This document shows, piece after piece, positions 37,760 through 49,061 of a DNA stretch of 64,000 nucleotides. Source of the stretch: Myxococcales bacterium (GTDB lineage Bacteria; Myxococcota_A; Polyangia; Polyangiales; Houyiibacteriaceae); assembly GCA_024640845.1 (NCBI GenBank), contig JAHEEE010000001.1:106453-170452 (forward strand). Reading direction: 5' to 3'. Position numbers and translations under genes: made by a program. Below the pieces are notes generated by a model, which was given only the letters and a program-made list of their open reading frames with translations, searched no databases and had not been told where the DNA came from. How positions within the stretch are numbered: position 1 is the stretch's first letter; the number at the start of each line of letters is the position of its first letter.

Positions 37760-38991
37760 TCCTTCTCTCCTATGCTCATGCTCTCTGCGTGTTTCGGGAG
37801 GTCCAGCGTCACGAGCGTACCGCGTTCCATCGAAGAAAGCTGCAAGTTCGCCTCGCCGTCGTACTGCTGCTTGAGCCTTTTGCGCAACGTCTGAAGGGCA
37901 ACGCCCGAGCCCTGTGTCGGGGCGCCATGATGCGGCCCGTCGGCTTCGTCTTCGACTTCGATCCGAAGCCTGTCGCCGACTTCGGAAGCGCGAATCGTGA
38001 TCCGTCCGACCCCTTGTTTCGGCGTAATCCCGTGTTTCACGGCGTTTTCTACGATTGGTTGAAGAAGTAGCGCCGGAACCCGCATATCGCGCACGCTAGT
38101 GTCGACCGAGGTCTGCACGCTGAGACGCTCATCGCCGAGACGCGCCCGTTCGATCGCTAGATACGCGCAGGCGTGCTCGACCTCGTTGATGACCGATGCG
38201 TCGTGCGGATGATGCAGCAGGTATCGATAGAGATCGGCCAGGTCCGACACCAGCGCGCGCGCTTGCTCTGGATCGCGTCGAATGGTCGCTCGAAGTGTAT
38301 TGAGTGCGTTGAAAAGGAAGTGCGGCTCGAGGCGGCTTCGGAGGGCGGTTAGCGACATCGCGTTGGCGGCGGCCTGCGCTTCGACGAGCGCGACCGCTTG
38401 CTCTTGACGGGAAAGCACCACGAGGGCGACGTTCACGAACAGCGCGACGCCGACCGCCACCCCGACGAGTTGCACCGCCAAAGAAGGGATCGCTTCGACC
38501 GGGTTTCCGCCGGCCACGCCGAGCCCGATCGCGGTCGCGCTGAGACCGGCGATCTGGACCATGGCGGCCCCACCGAGCACTCGCCAACCAATGAACATCT
38601 TCTCGCGGCTGACAGACATCCGACCGGCGAGCCATCCATCGAGCACCGACGCCACGACATCCCACGGTACGCCTTCGGGGTGGAACCGCAGCACATAGAA
38701 GCCGCCCCCAAGTAGACCCGTGAGCGCGCCGGCTCGTGGGCCTCCGAGAATGCCGGCGATCATGATGCCGATCGCGCGGAGATTGAGATGATGGCCCAAC
38801 CAATCGAAGCCCATTGCCGAGCCCCACATCGAAAACAAGAGGCCGAAGATGACGACGACCGCGATATCTCGCGGTCGACCAACCCCGAGCAAGCGATTGC
38901 GAAGCGGCGGCACCAACACGCCGAGCAAACCGCATGTGGCGATGAGGCTGAGCTTCTCGAAGAGCTCCGGGATGAGGAGCCGAATGTCCAC
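37756..38991 (-). CDS. LytS-like sensor histidine kinase
   Basis: 5TMR-LYT-like membrane region; LRSRLEPHFLFNALNTLRATIRRD. Confidence 0.85.
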   Translation of the reverse strand: MDIRLLIPELFEKLSLIATCGLLGVLVPPLRNRLLGVGRPRDIAVVVIFGLLFSMWGSAMGFDWLGHHLNLRAIGIMIAGILGGPRAGALTGLLGGGFYVLRFHPEGVPWDVVASVLDGWLAGRMSVSREKMFIGWRVLGGAAMVQIAGLSATAIGLGVAGGNPVEAIPSLAVQLVGVAVGVALFVNVALVVLSRQEQAVALVEAQAAANAMSLTALRSRLEPHFLFNALNTLRATIRRDPEQARALVSDLADLYRYLLHHPHDASVINEVEHACAYLAIERARLGDERLSVQTSVDTSVRDMRVPALLLQPIVENAVKHGITPKQGVGRITIRASEVGDRLRIEVEDEADGPHHGAPTQGSGVALQTLRKRLKQQYDGEANLQLSSMERGTLVTLDLPKHAESMSIGEKE

Positions 38992-39062
38992 GGGGTCGAG
39001 CCTAGCAGCGTTTCGACCCGTGGGCGTGGTCCCGCAAGGCGGCCTGCGCTATCGTCGAACCC

Positions 39063-39257
39063 ATGACGCGCCGAGTGCCGTGGGTGCTGTGTGTTCTCAT
39101 GCTGCTGCCCGTTTGGCTGGCAGGCTGCGGGGTAAGCTTCCCTCCCAAACAGCAGGACGAGCCGTGTACGCGCACCAGCCAGTGCGAAGAGGGCCTCGAG
39201 TGTAGTGCGGGGGTCTGCCAGCCGAGCGCGGATGCCGGCGTGGACGCCGGATCCTGA
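39063..39257 (+). CDS. small Cys-rich lipoprotein
   Basis: 64 aa; lipobox LAGC; EPCTRTSQCEEGLECSAGVC repeat typical of secreted Cys-rich proteins. Confidence 0.55.
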   Translation: MTRRVPWVLCVLMLLPVWLAGCGVSFPPKQQDEPCTRTSQCEEGLECSAGVCQPSADAGVDAGS

Positions 39258-39258
39258 C

Positions 39259-39654
39259 TCAAGGGTCCTCGGCTTCCTCGAGGAGGTTTCCAGCTTGATT
39301 GATGTACTCGAACCCGTCTTTTATGATGAAAACTGAGCCGTTGTCGGCGCGGATCGTGACATCGACGGATCCCGGCTCGAAGCGTCGCGGCGTGACCGCC
39401 AGCAGGGCCTTTTGGTTTTGGATCGACACTTGGGATGAACGCTGCTGCCCAAAGTAGACCGCGTAACCAATGTCGAGGCGTAGGTTCGTGCCGATGATCC
39501 GAACCGTCTTCCCGCCCTGCAGGCCGCCGAAGTCGGGATCGAGGTGCTGGAAGGTCATTTCACCGCCGGATTTGTCGCACCCGACGAGCAGCAACACTGC
39601 GCCGATGATCACGCCTGACATTCCCCCCAGCTTTCTCATCCCACTCAGTAACAA
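39259..39654 (-). CDS. IPT/TIG-domain lipoprotein
   Basis: Lipobox LLVGC; GGLQGGKTVRIIGTNLRLDIGYAVYFGQQ...FEPGSVDVTIRADNG. Confidence 0.7.
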   Translation of the reverse strand: MLLSGMRKLGGMSGVIIGAVLLLVGCDKSGGEMTFQHLDPDFGGLQGGKTVRIIGTNLRLDIGYAVYFGQQRSSQVSIQNQKALLAVTPRRFEPGSVDVTIRADNGSVFIIKDGFEYINQAGNLLEEAEDP

Positions 39655-39732
39655 TTACCACGATCTCGATTTGAAGGCATGCTTGACATGCAAGTGGCGC
39701 CCTCCGCACACTCCCGCTGACCCAAGGTTGAA

Positions 39733-42204
39733 GTGGCCAAACAGAACCTCCTCGTCGTCGATGCCGATCCCCGCAGCCTACGTGTTCTCGAGGTGAGCCT
39801 GCGAAATGCGGGCTACAACGTGGCCGGATGTCCCAGCGTGGGCAAAGCCTTCGAGATCCTGCACGCGAACAAGCCCGATCTCATCCTTTCGGACACGAGC
39901 TTTTCGGACATGAACGGCTTCGACTTCGTCGAGCAGCTACGGCAGAACAACGATTGGGCAGACATCCCGTTCATGTTCCTGTCGAGCGACGGCTCGATCG
40001 AAAGCAAGATCCGCGGGCTCGAGCTCGGCGTACAGGACTACCTGACCAAACCGATCTACATCCGCGAGGTAGTCGCGCGTGTCGGCATCGAGCTCGCGCG
40101 CCAAGCGCGCGCCGGGCTTGCCCTCAAGAGCACCGATGCGCGGACGCGGTTCAGCGGCTCGCTCACCGAGATGAGCGTGGTCGATCTCCTCCAGACAATC
40201 GACGTAAGCCGTAAGTCCGGTGTGCTCACCCTGATCGCAGCAGACGGACAGGAAGGGATGATCTCTTTCGATTCTGGGGCGGTCATCAATGCGACGGTCG
40301 AGGACTTGCGGGGCGAAGATGCAATCTACCGCCAGCTCTTGTGGCGCGAGGGAAGATTCGATCTCGAGTTCCGTCGAGTCAGCTTGAGCGAGCGCACAGT
40401 GCACCGAACGACACAAGCCTTACTGATGGAAGGCATGCGTCGGCTCGACGAATGGAGCCGGTTGTCCGAGCTTCTGCCGTCGTTCGATACGTTGCTCGAG
40501 GTCGATGCCGAGATGTTGCGCGAGCGACTCCGGGAGATGCCCGACGATCAGAACGAGATGGTCCGGTTGATCGACGGCCAGAGGAGTGTCAGCGAGATTC
40601 TGCAGGCGCACGGGGGCGATCACGTCGAGGCGCTGCGAAAAGTCGTCGATCTCTATTTCGAGGGGATCGTGCGGGAGGTCGGCCGCGTACAGGACAGCAT
40701 TCCGGTTCTCGCCGAGGCGTTCGTCATCTCGTCGCCTCCGCCGCTCAAAGAGGGCATCAACACGATTCCCGGTCCAGGCGGCGCGGTCAGCAGCGAGGTC
40801 TCGGTGCCCGCGGCGCCCCCGGTTCCGGCCGTTTCGTCGACCTCGGTGACCGCGCCGGAGATGCGGTCGGTGCCACCGTCGGCGCCGGCACCCGCGCCGG
40901 AGCACGTAACGCCCGTCTCGCTGCCTTCGCCCAAGCTCGATGCGACCGACATTTCGGACGACGAGATCACCGCGCCGCGTGCAACATCCGCGCCGCCCCC
41001 TCTCATGCCGCGCTCAGGGAGCGCTCTGCCCGTCGATCCGGCTCGAGGTTGGCAACCTGCACCAGCGCCTTCGCCATCGTCGAGGCCACGGCATAAAACC
41101 CCCAAGGGCTTTCAACAGGCGCGTCCCGACGCTTCGATGTCCGCGGGAGGGACGATACTGAACTGGGCCGGGCGTCTTCCGGCGATCGAGCGGATCGAAG
41201 AAATCTCGAGCCGAGAAACCATCGAAGTGGGTCAGTGGGACCACACGCTCTCAGAGCTTCGTGACGATCCCGACGTCGAAGAAGCGATTGAGGCCATCGA
41301 TTCCGATCCGCCACCGGCGGCGTTCGTTCGTTCCACGCCGCCGAGCGACCGCGCCATCGACGAAGCCGTGCAGAGGGGCGAGGAGCAGACGCCCCCCGTC
41401 GCCGACGACTACCACGAGCCTGCCGAGGTCGATCCGCCGCCGCTCACGTACGAGCAGGTCTTCGAACAGGGTTCCGCCGAAGCCAGCCTCCGGGCTCCCC
41501 GTGCGGTAGAGCCGAGCTCGATCGTGCCGCAGCGCGATCCGACCCCGTCGATGTTGCCTTGGGCGCTGCTCGTATTGGCGCTCGTCTTCGGAGCCAGCGC
41601 GATAGCATTCGTCATTTCACAGCGAAGAGTCCCGCGCGCGGAGCCGGCGCCAGCGTCAGCGCCCACGGCAGCGCCAGCGCCAGCGCCAGCGCCAGCGTCA
41701 GCGTCAGCGCCAGCGCCCACGGCAGCGCCAGCGTCAGCGCCAGCGCCAGCGCCAGCGTCAGCGCCAGCGCCAGCGCCAGCGTCAGCGTCAGCGCCCACGG
41801 CAGCGCCAGCGTCAGCGCCAGCGCCGAAGGAAGACCCCGATCGGATCTATCCGGAAACCGGGGCCCCCGACACCTATGATGCGCAGCTTGCCCTTGCTCG
41901 GCGGCTGAAGCGCGGGTCACGCGCGGTTGCTGCCTATCGGCGGGCGATCGCCCTCGATCCGCAGGGTGCGGATGCGCTTGCCGAGCTAGCGCGGTTGATG
42001 CTGGCGCGACAACACACGCGAGAGGCGACCGAGCTTGCTGAGCGGGCCACGGCGATCGATCCCAGCAATGCGCTCGCCTGGGTCACCCTGGGGGCGGCCA
42101 GGCAGATGCGCGGTGATCGACAGGGGGCCCGTCAGGCCTACCAAAACTGCGCAAAGCTTGGCAAAGGCAAGTATGTCGCCGAGTGTCGGGCCATGCTTCG
42201 CTGA
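39733..42204 (+). CDS. response regulator - DUF4388 - Ala/Pro low-complexity - TPR protein with TM segment
   Basis: Receiver, FSGSLTEMSVVDLLQTIDVSRKSGVLTL (DUF4388), (AP/AS)n tract, C-terminal TPR. Confidence 0.8.
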   Translation: MAKQNLLVVDADPRSLRVLEVSLRNAGYNVAGCPSVGKAFEILHANKPDLILSDTSFSDMNGFDFVEQLRQNNDWADIPFMFLSSDGSIESKIRGLELGVQDYLTKPIYIREVVARVGIELARQARAGLALKSTDARTRFSGSLTEMSVVDLLQTIDVSRKSGVLTLIAADGQEGMISFDSGAVINATVEDLRGEDAIYRQLLWREGRFDLEFRRVSLSERTVHRTTQALLMEGMRRLDEWSRLSELLPSFDTLLEVDAEMLRERLREMPDDQNEMVRLIDGQRSVSEILQAHGGDHVEALRKVVDLYFEGIVREVGRVQDSIPVLAEAFVISSPPPLKEGINTIPGPGGAVSSEVSVPAAPPVPAVSSTSVTAPEMRSVPPSAPAPAPEHVTPVSLPSPKLDATDISDDEITAPRATSAPPPLMPRSGSALPVDPARGWQPAPAPSPSSRPRHKTPKGFQQARPDASMSAGGTILNWAGRLPAIERIEEISSRETIEVGQWDHTLSELRDDPDVEEAIEAIDSDPPPAAFVRSTPPSDRAIDEAVQRGEEQTPPVADDYHEPAEVDPPPLTYEQVFEQGSAEASLRAPRAVEPSSIVPQRDPTPSMLPWALLVLALVFGASAIAFVISQRRVPRAEPAPASAPTAAPAPAPAPASASAPAPTAAPASAPAPAPASAPAPAPASASAPTAAPASAPAPKEDPDRIYPETGAPDTYDAQLALARRLKRGSRAVAAYRRAIALDPQGADALAELARLMLARQHTREATELAERATAIDPSNALAWVTLGAARQMRGDRQGARQAYQNCAKLGKGKYVAECRAMLR
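41645..41826 (+). repeat. in-frame hexanucleotide tandem repeat (GCCAGC/GTCAGC/GCCCACGGCAGC units)
   Basis: Directly visible; encodes APAPAPASASAPAPTAAPASAPAPAP... Confidence 0.9.
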
Positions 42205-42360
42205 ACGGAAGGCGGCGCCCGACCACAAGTTTCGGACTGGACCGCCCGCCCTGCTAAGCTTGGGCGATGAAGCGGGGGGCCGCATGACCGAGCCATCGCC
42301 AATCGGGATCGCCATGGTTACTGTGTGCGGCGCCCGGGTCGAGCTCACCGGGGGCCGCTG

Positions 42361-42933
42361 ATGGACGATCCGTTCGTTCATGAGACGGCTATCGTCGACG
42401 ACGGGGCGCGCGTTGGAAGCGGGTCTCGGATTTGGCACTTCACGCATGTTTGCAGCGGCGCGACCATCGGCGAGCGATGTGTGCTCGGTCAGAATGTATT
42501 CGTCGGTCCGGGTGTCGAGATGGGCGACGGCGTGAAGATTCAGAACAACGTGTCGGTGTACGCTGGCGTCGCGCTCGCAGACGACGTGTTTTTGGGTCCG
42601 AGCTGCGTGTTCACCAACGTGCTGACGCCGCGGGCGCATGTCGAGCGAAAAGAGGAGTTCGCGCAGACACCGGTGGGTCGCGGGGTCACGGTTGGCGCCA
42701 ACGCCACGATCGTCTGTGGTCACTCGCTCGGCGAATATGCGCTCATTGGCGCCGGGAGCGTCGTCACGACAGACGTGCTGCCGCACGCGGTCGTCGTCGG
42801 TAATCCGGCACGGCGGATTGCATGGGCTTGCCGATGTGGCGAGGTGCTCCCGGATTGCGGCGTCTGCTCGCGCTGCGGCGACCAATACGAAACGACATCA
42901 GCAGCTTGCCGTTGGGTAAAAAGCGGTGCGTGA
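42361..42933 (+). CDS. hexapeptide-repeat acyltransferase (WbpD/WlbB-like) with C-terminal zinc-ribbon-like motif
   Basis: LbH repeats; CRCGEVLPDCGVCSRCG. Confidence 0.85.
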   Translation: MDDPFVHETAIVDDGARVGSGSRIWHFTHVCSGATIGERCVLGQNVFVGPGVEMGDGVKIQNNVSVYAGVALADDVFLGPSCVFTNVLTPRAHVERKEEFAQTPVGRGVTVGANATIVCGHSLGEYALIGAGSVVTTDVLPHAVVVGNPARRIAWACRCGEVLPDCGVCSRCGDQYETTSAACRWVKSGA

Positions 42934-44056
42934 AGACCCGATTCCGATGCTGGACATGGCCGCTCAGAACGCGCCACTGATGGCGCGTCTGATCGACAAG
43001 GCTGCAGCGGTGATTCGTTCCGGCCATTATATCCTCGGCCCCGAGGTCGAGGCGTTCGAGCGCGAGGTGGCCGACTACATCGGTGTCAAACACACGATTG
43101 GAGTGTCGAGTGGAACCGACGCGCTCATGGTCGCCCTGATGGCGCTCGGCATCCATGCGGGTGACGAGGTGATCACCACCCCGTTCACGTTCTTCTCCAC
43201 CGGAGGGTGTGTCGCCCGCGTTGGTGCGACGCCGGTGTTCGTCGACATCATGCCGGACACCTTCAACATCGACGTCGAGCAGGTCGCTTCTGCGGTGACC
43301 AGCCGCACGCGTGCGATTCTACCCGTGCACTTGTTCGGCCAGGCCTGCGACATGGAGGGTCTCTCCGCGATCGCCAAGAAGCACGACTGCGCGATCATCG
43401 AGGACGCCGCCCAAGCGATTGGGACGAGGAGCCCCGTGGGTCCCGTGGGCGCGCTGGGCGCGTACGGATGCTTCTCCTTCTTTCCTTCGAAGAATCTCGG
43501 CGGCTTCGGCGATGCCGGCCTCGTGACCACGCAGGACCCGGAGCTCGCTGAGAAGGCGCGCGTCATCCGCGCGCACGGGAGCAAGCCAAAGTACTATCAT
43601 GCCGTCATCGGGGGGAACTTCCGCATCGATGCGCTTCAAGCGGCGCTCTTACGGGTGAAGCTCCCCGAGCTCGAGGCCTGGACGGAAGAACGTCGGGCGA
43701 ATGCCGATCGCTACGATGCCGCGTTCAAGAGCGCGGGCTTGAGCGAATCACTTCTTAGAACCCCAACGAGGTGCTTCGACGGCCACGTCTACAACCAGTA
43801 CGTGATTCGTACTTCGCATCGGGACGCGCTTCAGGCGCATCTTCGAGCCGAGCACATCGACACTGCGATCTACTACCCCGTGCCGCTCCATCGCCAGGAG
43901 TGCTTTGCGAGCCTTGGGTACCCCGAGGGATCGTTGCCAGTATCGGAGCGAGCGAGCGCGGAAGTCCTCGCTCTGCCGATCTTCCCCGGCCTCGGCGAAG
44001 CCCGCCAGGATCGCATCATCGATGCCGTCGTCAGCTTTCTCGCTCAGGTCGAGTAG
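42926..44056 (+). CDS. DegT/DnrJ/EryC1 (WbpE/WlbC-like) PLP aminotransferase
   Basis: GTDALMVALMALGIHAGDEVITTPFTFFSTGG; EDAAQAIG; SFFPSKNLGGFGDAG. Confidence 0.9.
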   Translation: MREDPIPMLDMAAQNAPLMARLIDKAAAVIRSGHYILGPEVEAFEREVADYIGVKHTIGVSSGTDALMVALMALGIHAGDEVITTPFTFFSTGGCVARVGATPVFVDIMPDTFNIDVEQVASAVTSRTRAILPVHLFGQACDMEGLSAIAKKHDCAIIEDAAQAIGTRSPVGPVGALGAYGCFSFFPSKNLGGFGDAGLVTTQDPELAEKARVIRAHGSKPKYYHAVIGGNFRIDALQAALLRVKLPELEAWTEERRANADRYDAAFKSAGLSESLLRTPTRCFDGHVYNQYVIRTSHRDALQAHLRAEHIDTAIYYPVPLHRQECFASLGYPEGSLPVSERASAEVLALPIFPGLGEARQDRIIDAVVSFLAQVE

Positions 44057-44094
44057 CCATTGCCTCTCGGGCGCTTTAGAGTCAGTCCCAGCCG

Positions 44095-45536
<1,442 letters not shown>

Positions 45537-45540
<4 letters not shown>

Positions 45541-46913
45541 GCGCGGTCGACAAGGAGGTTGCGGAGCTCATCGAGCTCGGCCAGTCGATCGTGAAGCGGG
45601 CGAGGGGGGCGGGCGCCGACGTCGCGGAGGCTAGCGTACATGGTGGCTCGCACCTCTCGGTCAAGGTTCGCATGCGCGAGCCGGAGCTCGTCGAAGAAGC
45701 GGGTTCACGCGCGTTGGGCCTTCGCGTAATGCTCGGCAAGCGGGTCGCATCGACGTACACCAGCGACCTCAGCAAAGCCGGCCAGCAACTCTTGATCGAA
45801 GACGCGCTCGAGCTCGCAAAGCTCAGTGAGGCGGACGAGTTCGCCGGCCCTCCAGACCCTTCCGAGCTCTCGAAGCCGACACAGTGGGCAGATCTGGACA
45901 CGTTCGATGACGCCGTGAGCGAGATTGCCGCCGACGAAGCCATGCAACGCGCGCTCGACGGCGAGCGTGCTGCGTTCGATTACGACTCACGCATTACCAA
46001 CAGCGAGGGCGCGTCGTTTACGCGCGCGCGTGGGATGAGTGCGCTGGTGACGAGCGGGGGGTTCGCAGGCGGCGACGTCGGCACCTACGCGTCGGTCGTC
46101 GTGACACCCGTCGCCGACGACGAAGGCGGCAAGAAGCGCCGCGGCTACCATTGGTCCGCCGCCCGCCACTACGCCGAGCTCGAATCAAGCCGAGCCGTCG
46201 GACAAGAAGCGGCTCGTCGAACCCTCGCCCAACTCGGAGCCAAGAAGCTTCCGACACAGGAGCTTCCGGTCATCTTCGACAAGGACGCAGCACGCTCGAT
46301 TGTGGGATTGTTGGCTGGATGCGTCCTTGGCGGCTCGATCTGGCGAAAAAGCTCGTATCTCGTCGATCGCGTCGGCACCCAGGTCGCAAGCGATCTCGTC
46401 ACCATCATCGACGACCCCTTGCTCGTGCGGGGCCCTGGTTCTCGCGCCTTCGACGGCGAAGGGCTGATCTCGCGCCGCAACATAGTGGTCCAAGACGGCA
46501 AGCTGCAAACCTATCTCTTGGATACCTACAGCGCCCGCAAGCTTGGTCTGCAGAGCACCGGCAGTGCATCGCGCTCGTCGTCCGGTGGCATCTCGCCGTC
46601 GACGAGCAATCTCACGCTTCAGCCAGGAACGATCAGCCGCGATGATCTCGTCGCCGACACCAAACACGGCCTCTACGTCACCGGAATGATGGGCTTCGGT
46701 TTCAACTCGGTCACCGGCGACTTCAGCCGTGGAGCATCAGGCTTTTTGATCGAAAACGGCGAGCTGGGCCACGCCGTCTCGGAGGTCACGATCTCGCTGA
46801 ACCTCGATCAACTCCTGCAGCGAATCGACGCGGTTGCGGACGACATCGACCATCGCACTTCGATCGCCTCGCCGACGTTCAGGGTTGCGTCGATGACGCT
46901 GGCGGGCACGTAG
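45537..46913 (+). CDS. pmbA: TldE/PmbA
   Basis: Adjacent to tldD with ATGA overlap; STGSASRSSSGGISPSTSNLTLQPGTIS; GFLIENGE. Confidence 0.92.
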
Positions 46914-46965
46914 CGGTTTAGTCGCAACTATCGAATGGCTTCGGCGGTGGGTTGGGCTGGTGGCG

Positions 46966-47103
46966 TGGTTTGGTTTAGTTACATCCGCCCGCCCACCCCC
47001 ACCGCGTAATCCTCCCTGCGCGCCCCTTCGCTTCGCGCGGGGCTTGCCGGCGCACTTGCGCCGGGCTTCGCCCTACGGGCTCGCGCTACCGCGTGTGGCT
47101 TGG
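46966..47103 (-). repeat. dispersed GC-rich hairpin repeat, copy B
   Basis: TGGTTTGGTTTAGTTACATCCGCCCGCCCACCCCCACCGCGTAATCCTCCCT...GGGCTCGCGCTACC shared with C and D. Confidence 0.85.
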
Positions 47104-47121
47104 GGCGCTTGCGTTTACCCA

Positions 47122-47240
47122 GGAGAATCGGTCGGGATGCGCGGCACAGCGATGGGGCGGGAGGCGAGTCGTGTGCCGCCGTATAGCGACGGCCGAGCGG
47201 GGCACCCCGGCGCGAGCACGTGCGTCGCGACCGATTCTCC
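47122..47240. other. large palindromic/multi-helix element 1
   Basis: Outer stem GGAGAATCGGTCG/CGACCGATTCTCC (13 bp perfect); inner hairpins GCGGCACA/TGTGCCGC and CGACG/CGTCG. Confidence 0.75.
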
Positions 47241-47317
47241 GGTCCGTGAATCGCCACCCCTAAGCAGCGCTCAAGCCGAGCCGTTCCGCGTGAGTGAATA
47301 CGAGTCGGCGCCCGGGT

Positions 47318-48376
47318 CTACCCCTGCTGCGCTCTGGCCACCATGACATCCACGTAGCTCCCCAAATCCGGACACGTAATCCCCGTTCCGGCGAGAAGCT
47401 CGCGAGTGTTGCGGTCGTCGTAGATCACGTCGGTCTTCAGTTGGTCCAGGAACGCGCGGGTCGTATTCGTGAAGCGCTGCATTCCCGGGGCGCGCATGAG
47501 CGCCGTCGCCAGGTTCAACGGGTCGTGCTCTCTCGGCGCGGGGCGACCAGTGGCTTCGGCGAATAGCCGGAGGGCGTGGTGGACTGTCACGGGTTTCGGA
47601 TCGACGATATGGAACGTCCGACCGACCGACCGCTCGTCGTCTGCGATCTTGATGGCGGCTTTGACGACGTAGTCGACCGGAACCGTACTGATCCGGACGC
47701 CCGTGCGGCTTGGCGTCGGAATTCGGTAGTCTTCGGGGGCGCTCAGCAGGAGTCGAATCAACAGGTAGAGACCGCCCAGGTCTTCGGTCTCGCCCGTCAT
47801 CGAGTCGCCGACCATCAATGCCGGTCGCAGGATGACGATTGGCAAATCATCCTCGCTTTCTCGGAGCACCTGCTCGGCTTTGTAGAGCGACGCCTCGACA
47901 GGGTTTCGAAACCCCATCTGGTCGCTGAGGTCTGTCTCTTGAACGAAGCCTTCGCGGTTTCCCGACACGGTCGCGCTCGACCAGAACACCAGGCGCTGAA
48001 GGCGGGGCGCGGCTTCGGCGAGCTCGAGGATCTCGGCCACGGACTTCACATTGCCTGCAGCTTCTTCTTTCGTTGCGGCTGGATCAGTCACGCATGCGCA
48101 GTGGTGAATCACTTCGACGCGTTCTGTCAGCTGCGCCAGCTCCTCGCCGCTCAGCCCGAGGTCGATCGAGCGGGCGTCGCCAACCCACAGTGAGACCCGG
48201 TCCCGCGCCTCCGCGGGAAGGTTGTCGACCAATTCCTGTGCGTGCTCTTTACGGCCTTCGGTCACGATGCAGCACACGGAACGGCTCCCGTTCACCGCGA
48301 GCTCGCGCACCAAATGAATCGCAGGCTGGCGGCCGGGGAAACCGGTCACCAACACCGATCGGCCGAGCATACCCAC
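47318..48376 (-). CDS. SDR-family NAD(P)-dependent oxidoreductase / thioester-reductase-like
   Basis: SVLVTGFPGRQPAIHLVREL; HHCACVTDPAATKEEAAGNVKSV; LYKAEQVLRE. Confidence 0.8.
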   Translation of the reverse strand: MGMLGRSVLVTGFPGRQPAIHLVRELAVNGSRSVCCIVTEGRKEHAQELVDNLPAEARDRVSLWVGDARSIDLGLSGEELAQLTERVEVIHHCACVTDPAATKEEAAGNVKSVAEILELAEAAPRLQRLVFWSSATVSGNREGFVQETDLSDQMGFRNPVEASLYKAEQVLRESEDDLPIVILRPALMVGDSMTGETEDLGGLYLLIRLLLSAPEDYRIPTPSRTGVRISTVPVDYVVKAAIKIADDERSVGRTFHIVDPKPVTVHHALRLFAEATGRPAPREHDPLNLATALMRAPGMQRFTNTTRAFLDQLKTDVIYDDRNTRELLAGTGITCPDLGSYVDVMVARAQQG

Positions 48377-48996
48377 TACGCCGACTCCTTCGCCCCGAAC
48401 CGCGCAACCAACCGCTCGTGCACCTGCGCGACCTGGTCGCGCGTACTGTCGAGGTTGCCGTTGTTCGTCACGACGTAGTCGGCGACCTCGACCTTGCGCG
48501 AGAGCGGCAGCTGCGAGTCGATCCGCGCATTGGCTTCACTCAAGGTATAGCCGTCACGGGCGATCAGCCGGAGCCGTTGGACGGATTCGTCCGCGCTGAC
48601 CACGATGAGTGCCGAAAACGCGTTGTGAGCGCCGGTTTCCACGAGAAGGGCGCCCTCGTAGATGACATAGGGCGCGGGGTGGTCCCGATACCCTTGGATG
48701 TACTTTGCGCCGGCGGCCCCGATGCGCGGGTGGAGAATCGCGTTCAGCGTTTCGCGTGCTTCTTCATCGCCGAACACCAACTCGCCGACCTTCTTGCGAT
48801 CGAGTCGCCCTTCTTGATCGAGGATGTCTTCTCCGAACTCTTCGACGATGGCCTCGAGCCCGGGCGTACCAGGCTCGACGACCTCGCGCGCAAGATCGTC
48901 GGCGTCGATGACTGGGATCCCCATCTCCGCGAACATCTTCGAAACAGTGGTCTTCCCGCTCGCGATCCCGCCCGTCAATCCTACCACCGGTTTCAT
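48376..48996 (-). CDS. coaE: dephospho-CoA kinase
   Basis: [37 protein letters not shown]. Confidence 0.95.
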   Translation of the reverse strand: MKPVVGLTGGIASGKTTVSKMFAEMGIPVIDADDLAREVVEPGTPGLEAIVEEFGEDILDQEGRLDRKKVGELVFGDEEARETLNAILHPRIGAAGAKYIQGYRDHPAPYVIYEGALLVETGAHNAFSALIVVSADESVQRLRLIARDGYTLSEANARIDSQLPLSRKVEVADYVVTNNGNLDSTRDQVAQVHERLVARFGAKESA

Positions 48997-49061
48997 CGAC
49001 GGAGAGTATTCGCCATCGCTCCGTTCGGGCAAGACGATTTGGCGTGTGCTACTGCCTGTCT

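Noticed and set aside
41645-41826. Possible CRISPR-like or minisatellite array
   Set aside because: No spacers; hexanucleotide units stay in frame and encode an Ala/Pro linker.
46979-47257. Minus-strand 92-aa ORF (…ARARRAKPGASAPASPARSEGARREDYAVGVGGRM)
   Set aside because: Lies entirely on repeat copy B/palindrome; similar peptides at copies C/D arise from the repeat, not a gene.
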